Shown here one piece after another: positions 58,572 through 64,000 of a DNA stretch of 64,000 nt. This DNA is from Myceligenerans salitolerans. Its GTDB lineage: Bacteria > Actinomycetota > Actinomycetes > Actinomycetales > Cellulomonadaceae. Under the pieces are notes generated by a model that did not search any database, was not told where the DNA came from, and worked only from the letters and a program-made list of their open reading frames with translations. The position numbers and the translations under genes were made by a program. Every line of letters begins with the position of its first letter. The stretch's first letter is position 1. The stretch spans positions 177,758 through 241,757 of the forward strand of contig NZ_JAFMPK010000048.1 of NCBI RefSeq assembly GCF_017349295.1. The letters run 5' to 3'.

Positions 58572-61500
58572 TCAGCTCACGCGCTTCCAACTGCAGCCGG
58601 CCGTCTCGAACGCGCGGGCGCCCGACGGGATCGTGACGGTCATCGGCTCGGTGGCGGTCCCCGACCGGATGACGTGCGCACCGCTGCGGTTACCCGTGGT
58701 CTCGTCGAGGATCGCGTAGTAGCAGGGCGAACCACCGTCGACGGACGGGCCCGCCGTCACGTACGTGCCGCGCTGGAGCTGGTCGCCCAGGATCCAGACG
58801 CCGTTCGACCAGGTGGTGCTCCGGGCCTTGACCATCCCCGGGTAGTACTTGGTCCAGGTGCCGCAGCCCTCGGACCAGAAGGCCCAGTCGCTGGACTTCA
58901 CCGTGGCGACCCGCGGGCCGGAACCGTAGTCCACGCCGAGCCGGTTCGTCTCGGACGCCCACCGCTCCCACGTGCAGAGCGACGACCCCGCCTTGGCGGT
59001 GTAGGTGCCGCCCGGGACCCCGGTCCAGCCGCCTTCGGGCAGCGTGACGCTCGAGGGCACGACCCGGCTCGTCTGCACGCTCATACGAGGCGTCGTCGCG
59101 TAGCCCGAGCGGCGTGCCGTCACCTGCACGGAGATGCGCTTCTTGTACTGCGCGCCCTTGAGCTTGAGGGACTTGCCCGTGGCGCCTGCGATCGGCTCGC
59201 CATCGGCGAACCACTGGTAGGACAGACGCGAAGGACCGGGCTTCCAGGTGCCGGGCTTGGCGGTCAGCTTTCCGCCGACGTTCAGGGTGCCGGACATGCC
59301 CGGCCGGGACGTCGTCGTGAACTCCTTGCCGATCACCAGACCCTTGCTGGTGCGCCACCAGCTCTTGAAGCCGGTGCGGTAGCCCTTGACCGTGACGGTG
59401 AGGGTCTTGCCCTTGTACTTCGACGGCACCTTGTACTTGGCGCTCGTCGCGCCGCTGATCTTGGTGCCGTTCACCTTCCACTGGTACGTGGTCCGGCTGC
59501 GTCCGGGCGTCCACTGCGGTGCGATGGCCTTGACGGTCCTGCCCACCGCGGGAGTCCCCTGGATGCGCGGGCTCGACCCCGAGAAGACGCCGGAGGCGAC
59601 CGTCTTGCCGCCCACCGTCTTCTTCACCGTGTCGTAGCCCTTGCGCTTCGCGGTGAGGGTCACCGTGAGCTTCGCACCCCGCTTGGACGCCGTGGGCTTG
59701 TAGGTGAATCCGGTGGCTCCGGAGATCGCCGTGCCGTTGGCCTTCCACTGGTACGTGAACTGCGTCCCCGACGGCCATGCGGTCCCGGACTTCGCCATGA
59801 CCACGTTGCCGACACGCACGGTTCCGCTGATCCAGCCGCCACCGCTCATCGTCGTGTTCGCCACCGGAGCCGTCGGCGCACTGGTCCGCGTGGTCGGCAG
59901 GCGCCCCTCGGCGGTTCCGAGCACGGACACCGTGATCTCCGCCCCGGCATCGGCCGGCTGCACCTTGTACGTGCTGTTCGTCGCGCCCGAGATCATCGTG
60001 CCGTCCCGGCGCCACTGGTGCTCCAGGTCGGCGGCCGGGGACCACGCGGCGCCGTCGGCCACCGCCGTCAGCGTCTGACCGACCTTGGCCGTCCCGGTCA
60101 CCGACGGCTGCTGCGTCGCGTCGAACTCCATCGACTGCGCCAGTTCGTAGGCGGCCAGGACGTCGAGGCGGCCCTCACCGTAGACGTTGTTGTCGTCGGC
60201 CGTGCCGCCGCACTCGAGGGCGGCGGTACCACCGACGTCGACGGCCGAGTCGTCGAGGATCGCGCGCGTCTCCTGGACGTCGCCGACCAGCGCCGGGACG
60301 GCACTCCACAGCAGCGCCACCGCGCCCGCCACGTGCGGGGTCGCCATGGAGGTCCCCGACAGCTGTTCGAGCCTGGCGCGGCCGGGAACGGCCGAGAGCA
60401 CGCCGACGCCGGGCGCGGTGATGTCCGGCTTCACGGCTCCGCTCTGGCCGGGTCCCCGGGACGAGAACGCGGCGACGGTACCGTTCGCGCGCGTCGCGCC
60501 CACCGAGTACGTGGCCGCCCGGGAACCCGGGGAGCCGGAGCTCTCGCACCCGAGCTCACCCTCGTTGCCGTTGGCGTACGCCGCGAAGATCCCGGCAGCC
60601 TCCCAGGCTCCGACGACGTCCTCCATGAACGGGTCGGTCGAGAGCGCCAGGCCCCAGGAGTTGTTCACGACGTGCGGCCGCTTCGCCGGATCGGCACCCG
60701 AGCCGTCCCAGCGGGTCGGCGCGAGGATCCACTGCCCGGACCTGATAAGAGCGGCATCGGAGCACAGGTCCGCGCACCCGTTCGTCGCGATCCACTGCGC
60801 GTCCGGGGCCACGCCGAAGGAGTACTCGTCGCCGCTCGACGCCGACGTGCCGACCCCGCCCACCATCGTGCCCATGGTGTGGGTGCCGTGGCCGTTGTCG
60901 TCGTGAGGATAGTTCCGCCCGGTCCCGGCAGCGTCGTACCAGTTGTAGTCGTGACCCGAGGTCGCACCGCGGTACGCGGCGGCAACGCTCGTGTTCGTCC
61001 GGTCCACGCCGGAGTCGATGTTGGACACCACGATGCCCTCGCCGGTGGCGCCGAGCGCCCAGACGTCGTCCGCGTTGATGGCGTCGATGCCCGAGGTCGG
61101 CGACCCTGCCGCGGCGGCGCCCTCCTCGGCGGTCACCTCGAGCGGCTCCGGCAGGGCGTACCGGACCGTGGGGCGCACCTGCGTCACCTCCGCGTTCGCC
61201 GCCAGCTCGGTCGCCAGGTCGAGGGAGCCGTCCTCCACGAGGATGGCGTTCGACGCCCAGTAGCTCTCGTACGAGACGCCGGCCCGCTCCAGGTCCGCGA
61301 TCGCCGCCGCCTGCGAGTCCTCGGCCGCGGCCTGCAGCGTCTCGGTGACGTAGCGGCCGCGCTCGGCCCAGTCGCTGATCTCTGCCGCGGCGGACAGGTC
61401 GGGCACCTCACCGAACCGTAGCCAGAAGTCGGTGGTGCCCCGCGCGTCGAGCTTCGTGCGCGCGGCGGCGGTGATCTTCTCCTCCGGCCGCACCGCGCTC

Positions 61501-61682
61501 GACACCGCGCGGGTCATGGGCCGCAGACCGCTGTCGGAAGCGGCCTGGTCACCGCTGCGGAAGGTACGGGCAGTGGTCTGCCCGGCGTCGTCGTCGGGCA
61601 CGAGGGCTGCCGCGGTCCCTGGGGTACCCAGGAACGCGACGGCGGCCGCGGACGCGACCACACGCGTGAACATGGAAGGCAT
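58572..61682 (-). CDS. Secreted S8 subtilisin-like protease with four C-terminal repeats
   Basis: This is a 1036-residue protein. A signal peptide (VVASAAAVAFLGTPGTAAAL) is followed by an I9-like propeptide (DFWLRFGEVPDLSAAAEISD) and an S8 catalytic domain. Asp is in VVSNIDSGVDRTN, His in DDNGHGTHTMGTM, the oxyanion Asn in VVNNSWGLAL and Ser in LSGTSMATPHVAGAVALLW. From about residue 520, four repeats of about 85 residues follow, each with a GTxxVGxxL start and YQWKxNGTxISGAT core (for example FTYQWKANGTAISGATGFTY). A final Cys-containing domain ends the protein. GGAG precedes ATG 61682. It is extracellular; the repeats may bind surfaces or glycans. Confidence 0.9.
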   Translation of the reverse strand: MPSMFTRVVASAAAVAFLGTPGTAAALVPDDDAGQTTARTFRSGDQAASDSGLRPMTRAVSSAVRPEEKITAAARTKLDARGTTDFWLRFGEVPDLSAAAEISDWAERGRYVTETLQAAAEDSQAAAIADLERAGVSYESYWASNAILVEDGSLDLATELAANAEVTQVRPTVRYALPEPLEVTAEEGAAAAGSPTSGIDAINADDVWALGATGEGIVVSNIDSGVDRTNTSVAAAYRGATSGHDYNWYDAAGTGRNYPHDDNGHGTHTMGTMVGGVGTSASSGDEYSFGVAPDAQWIATNGCADLCSDAALIRSGQWILAPTRWDGSGADPAKRPHVVNNSWGLALSTDPFMEDVVGAWEAAGIFAAYANGNEGELGCESSGSPGSRAATYSVGATRANGTVAAFSSRGPGQSGAVKPDITAPGVGVLSAVPGRARLEQLSGTSMATPHVAGAVALLWSAVPALVGDVQETRAILDDSAVDVGGTAALECGGTADDNNVYGEGRLDVLAAYELAQSMEFDATQQPSVTGTAKVGQTLTAVADGAAWSPAADLEHQWRRDGTMISGATNSTYKVQPADAGAEITVSVLGTAEGRLPTTRTSAPTAPVANTTMSGGGWISGTVRVGNVVMAKSGTAWPSGTQFTYQWKANGTAISGATGFTYKPTASKRGAKLTVTLTAKRKGYDTVKKTVGGKTVASGVFSGSSPRIQGTPAVGRTVKAIAPQWTPGRSRTTYQWKVNGTKISGATSAKYKVPSKYKGKTLTVTVKGYRTGFKSWWRTSKGLVIGKEFTTTSRPGMSGTLNVGGKLTAKPGTWKPGPSRLSYQWFADGEPIAGATGKSLKLKGAQYKKRISVQVTARRSGYATTPRMSVQTSRVVPSSVTLPEGGWTGVPGGTYTAKAGSSLCTWERWASETNRLGVDYGSGPRVATVKSSDWAFWSEGCGTWTKYYPGMVKARSTTWSNGVWILGDQLQRGTYVTAGPSVDGGSPCYYAILDETTGNRSGAHVIRSGTATEPMTVTIPSGARAFETAGCSWKRVS

Positions 61683-62018
61683 GGAATCTCCGGGGGTGCT
61701 GAGTGTGCCCGCATTCGGGCACGCCCGCCCGCCGAATGTGGCGGGAGGAGGCGCTCGGAGTGTATCCATATCGACCGACATCCAAGACATCATTCGCGCG
61801 ACTTCACCCTCTGGGTGAAAAACCAGGTACCGATCCCGGTCAAACCCCGGGCTTCCTACCGGCCGGAAGAGTCACGGAAGATCCGAGTCCCGGTAATCCC
61901 GCTTCCCGTGAAACAGCGGAGCGCCGTGCCGGTGAGAAGAATTCACCGGCACGGCGCCGGCATCAATGCCGGAGCATTGATGCCATTCCCGCGGGCCGGG
62001 CCGAATCCCCGGGCCCGG
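61683..62018. other. Intergenic region between the GH3 and S8 genes
   Basis: This 336-bp stretch holds two perfect hairpins and one partial one near the GH3 stop codon (listed separately) and the promoter region of the S8 gene. No gene is seen. Confidence 0.6.
61921..61984 (-). terminator. Two tandem hairpins, probable GH3 terminator
   Basis: Hairpin 1: perfect 15-bp arms 61921-61935 and 61943-61957, 7-nt loop. Hairpin 2: perfect 11-bp arms GGCATCAATGC (61959-61969) and 61974-61984, loop CGGA. A third, GC-rich partial hairpin follows toward the GH3 stop (about 61996-62017). Confidence 0.75.
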
Positions 62019-64000
62019 TCAGGATTTCGCGACGGTCGCGGTGACCCAGCGGCGATCCGCCGTCGTCACCTCGTGCGTCGCGCCGGTCACGCGTACCGTC
62101 CGGCGGGCGCCGGTCACCGCGTGGCCGTTGCCCGAGCCCGCGTCGCCTTCCACCGGTGCGGGCGAGCCGGCCGACCGGCCCTCGCCGTTCGACGCCTTGG
62201 CGTCGTCGGTGTCCGCGATGCCCTCGGCGACCACCCTGACGACGCTGTCACCCGCGCTGGCGCCCACCCACACCTCGACGTCGCCGGGTTCGACGATCCG
62301 TGTCAGCTTCCGGTCCGAGAACGCGAACCGCTGCGTCGGCACGTCGAACGTCACGGTCGCCGTCTCCCCGGGTGCGAGCGTCACCCGCTCGTAGCCCAGG
62401 AGCTGCACCGTGGGCCGAGCGACCGACGCCACCACGTCGTGGCCGTAGAGCTGCACGACGTCGGCCCCGGGGACCTTCCCCGTGTTGGTGACACGGACGA
62501 CGGCGCGGAACGACGCGCCCGCCGCGACCTCGGCGTCCACCGCGACGAGCTCCCGCGCGAAGGTCGTGTAGGACAGGCCGAACCCGAAGGGCCGCGCAGG
62601 CGTCGGGTCGGTGCTCGTGACCTCCGACGGACCACCCAGGATGGGGTGCTGGTAGGCGTACGGCTGCGACCCGGAGCTCCGTGGAACCGACACGGGGAGA
62701 CGACCGGACGGATTGACCCTTCCGGACACCACCCGGGCGACGGCGGTGCCGCCCTCCTCCCCGGGAAAGAACGCCTGCAGCACGGCCGCCGGGCGCGGTC
62801 CGGTGCCGTCGAGCGCCCAGCCGATCGCGTACGGGCGCCCGGTCAGCAGCACCATGACGACGGGCCGGCCCGTCGCGCTGATGGCCTCGACCAGCTCACG
62901 CTGCACGCCGGGCAGTTCGAGCGACTCGCTGTCGTTGCCCTCCCCCACCGTTCCGCGGCCGAAGAGGCCCGCCTGGTCGCCGACCACCACGACGGCGACG
63001 TCCGCGGCCTCGGCGGCGGCGACCGCGTCCGCGAAGCCGGAGGTGTCGGACCCCTCGACCTCGCAGCCGGCCGTGTACGTCAGCTCGGCCCCGGAGAGTT
63101 CGCCACGCAGCGCCTCGACGACGGACGGGATCTCGAAACCGATATCCACCTCGTCGTGGTGAGCGAGCACGTGGTTGGCGAAGGAGTAGCAGCCCATGAG
63201 GGCCTCCGGCCGGTCGGCGTTCGGCCCGATCACGGCGACCCGGCGTGGCGCCGTGCCGTCGGGCCGGAGCAGCGGCAGGACTCCGTCGTTCGACAGGAGC
63301 ACCACGGACTCCTCCGCGAGCCGGCGGGCGATGTCGCGGTGCCCCGGCGGGTCGAGATCGATTTCCGTGGGCGGGTCGCCCTCGAAGGCGTCGGGGTCGA
63401 GGAGGCCCAGCTCCTCCTTCTGTGCCAGGACCCGCAGCACGGCACGGTCCACGTACGCCTCGTCGTACTCGCCCGAGCGGATCCGCTCGGCGAGCGGTGC
63501 GAGGAAGGCGTCACCCGAGGGCAGCTCCACGTCGATTCCCGCGGTGAGAGCCTGGGCGGCGGCGTCACCACGGTCCACGGCGACGGCGTGCATCACGGTC
63601 AGGAACGCCACGGCGAAGTAGTCGGAGACGACGACGCCCGTGAATCCCCACTCCTCGCGCAGCAGCGTCGTGAAGTAGTCCTCGTTCGCGGCCACCGGCA
63701 CACCGTCGACGTCCGTGTAGGAGTTCATGACCGACCGCACGCCACCGTCCAGCACCGCCATCTCGAACGGCGGCAGATAGGTGTCGGCGATCTCCCGGGG
63801 CCCCGCGCTCACGGGGGCGTGGTTGCGGCCGGCCTTGGATCCCGAGTAGCCCACGAAGTGCTTCAGCGTGGCGTGCACACCCGCGTCCTGCAGACCACGG
63901 ACGTACGACGTGCCGATGGTGCCCACCACGTACGGGTCCTCGGCGATGCACTCGTCGACCCGCCCCCACCGGGGGTCGCGGACGACGTCGAGCACGGGCG
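62019..64000 (-). CDS. GH3 beta-glucosidase/beta-xylosidase (partial, 5' end beyond window)
   Basis: The last about 660 residues of a GH3 enzyme are present; the true start lies right of the window. The visible N-terminus PVLDVVRDPRWGRVDE is a GH3 core motif. The nucleophile Asp is in FTGVVVSDYFAVAFL. Other landmarks are KHFVGYSGSKAGRN, the second-domain SVVLLSNDGVLPLLRP, VAVIGPNAD, and the C-terminal FnIII-like domain (FGFGLSYTTFARELVAVDA; VVQLYGHDVVASVARPTVQL). It hydrolyses terminal beta-linked glucose or xylose. It precedes the S8 protease gene in the same direction but has its own terminator. Confidence 0.9.
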   Translation of the reverse strand, partial: PVLDVVRDPRWGRVDECIAEDPYVVGTIGTSYVRGLQDAGVHATLKHFVGYSGSKAGRNHAPVSAGPREIADTYLPPFEMAVLDGGVRSVMNSYTDVDGVPVAANEDYFTTLLREEWGFTGVVVSDYFAVAFLTVMHAVAVDRGDAAAQALTAGIDVELPSGDAFLAPLAERIRSGEYDEAYVDRAVLRVLAQKEELGLLDPDAFEGDPPTEIDLDPPGHRDIARRLAEESVVLLSNDGVLPLLRPDGTAPRRVAVIGPNADRPEALMGCYSFANHVLAHHDEVDIGFEIPSVVEALRGELSGAELTYTAGCEVEGSDTSGFADAVAAAEAADVAVVVVGDQAGLFGRGTVGEGNDSESLELPGVQRELVEAISATGRPVVMVLLTGRPYAIGWALDGTGPRPAAVLQAFFPGEEGGTAVARVVSGRVNPSGRLPVSVPRSSGSQPYAYQHPILGGPSEVTSTDPTPARPFGFGLSYTTFARELVAVDAEVAAGASFRAVVRVTNTGKVPGADVVQLYGHDVVASVARPTVQLLGYERVTLAPGETATVTFDVPTQRFAFSDRKLTRIVEPGDVEVWVGASAGDSVVRVVAEGIADTDDAKASNGEGRSAGSPAPVEGDAGSGNGHAVTGARRTVRVTGATHEVTTADRRWVTATVAKS

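Noticed and set aside
58290-61421. 1043-codon plus-strand frame opposite the S8 protease
   Set aside because: It is an antisense shadow; the minus frame has the complete Asp-His-Ser triad and a signal peptide.
1-64000. CRISPR arrays and rRNA genes
   Set aside because: No regularly spaced repeat array with unique spacers and no rRNA sequence was seen; the repeats found are short tandem or inverted types.

Overview
The window is high-GC DNA from an actinobacterium, most likely a polysaccharide-degrading member of the Micrococcales (Cellulomonadaceae or Promicromonosporaceae type). The basis is base composition, a Rv2466c-like thioredoxin-fold enzyme as found in mycothiol-using bacteria, an F420-type luciferase-fold oxidoreductase, a dnaK-grpE-dnaJ-hspR operon with HspR boxes, and several secreted glycoside hydrolases (GH18 chitinase, GH43 with a ricin-type lectin domain, GH3). 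The genus is inference; no 16S or other decisive marker is present.

Left chromosomal part (1-22654). A TetR-ABC exporter operon (the permease runs off the left edge), uracil permease, LLM oxidoreductase, the thioredoxin-fold protein, TetR and LacI regulators, PnuC, an acyl-CoA dehydrogenase, and a PepSY membrane protein whose operon is rich in histidine loops. Next comes a compact glycolipid-type cluster of one polytopic GT87-like and two GT4 glycosyltransferases plus an SGNH esterase (11839-16558). A DUF4956 / VTC polyphosphate polymerase / beta-helix-like lipoprotein operon (17452-20496) lies divergently from a GH18 chitinase with two CBM5/12 modules.

Mobile element (22728-36133). A tRNA-Ser(CGA) gene is the target of a 13.4-kb actinomycete integrative and conjugative element (AICE-like). 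An exact 18-bp repeat of the tRNA 3' end bounds it. The core carries a tyrosine integrase, an excisionase, a P-loop replication-type ATPase, a FtsK/TraB-like DNA pump, a DUF2637/Spd-like membrane protein and a row of small genes, all on the minus strand. A divergent operon encodes a fusion of a GntR-type DNA-binding domain with a P-loop kinase, followed by a KDPG/KHG aldolase. Cargo of unknown function sits at both ends: a 442-aa protein with a PD-(D/E)XK-like C-terminus beside the tRNA, and two small membrane-anchored proteins at the right end. The host's original tRNA terminator appears stranded beyond the right attachment site, while the element supplies a replacement at the left.

Right chromosomal part (36134-64000). 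A CHRD protein with a class F sortase, an ECF41-like protein lacking sigma region 2, the GH43-ricin enzyme, a sirtuin, a transglutaminase-like protein, tadA and upp are followed by a 1252-residue ECF sigma factor fused to a zinc-finger anti-sigma domain and an exported region. Then come a degenerate GGDEF-like protein, a DUF1540 protein, the DnaK operon, a membrane-anchored HExxH metalloprotease, a membrane dipeptidase, an S4 RNA-binding protein, a large S8 subtilase with four C-terminal repeats and a GH3 enzyme cut by the right edge.

The most unusual items are the regulator-kinase/aldolase cassette on the mobile element, the unidentified cargo at both element ends, the sigma-4-only ECF41 relative, the sortase with no arginine near its catalytic cysteine, and a near-perfect 26-bp-arm hairpin next to a 20-bp-period repeat upstream of tadA.
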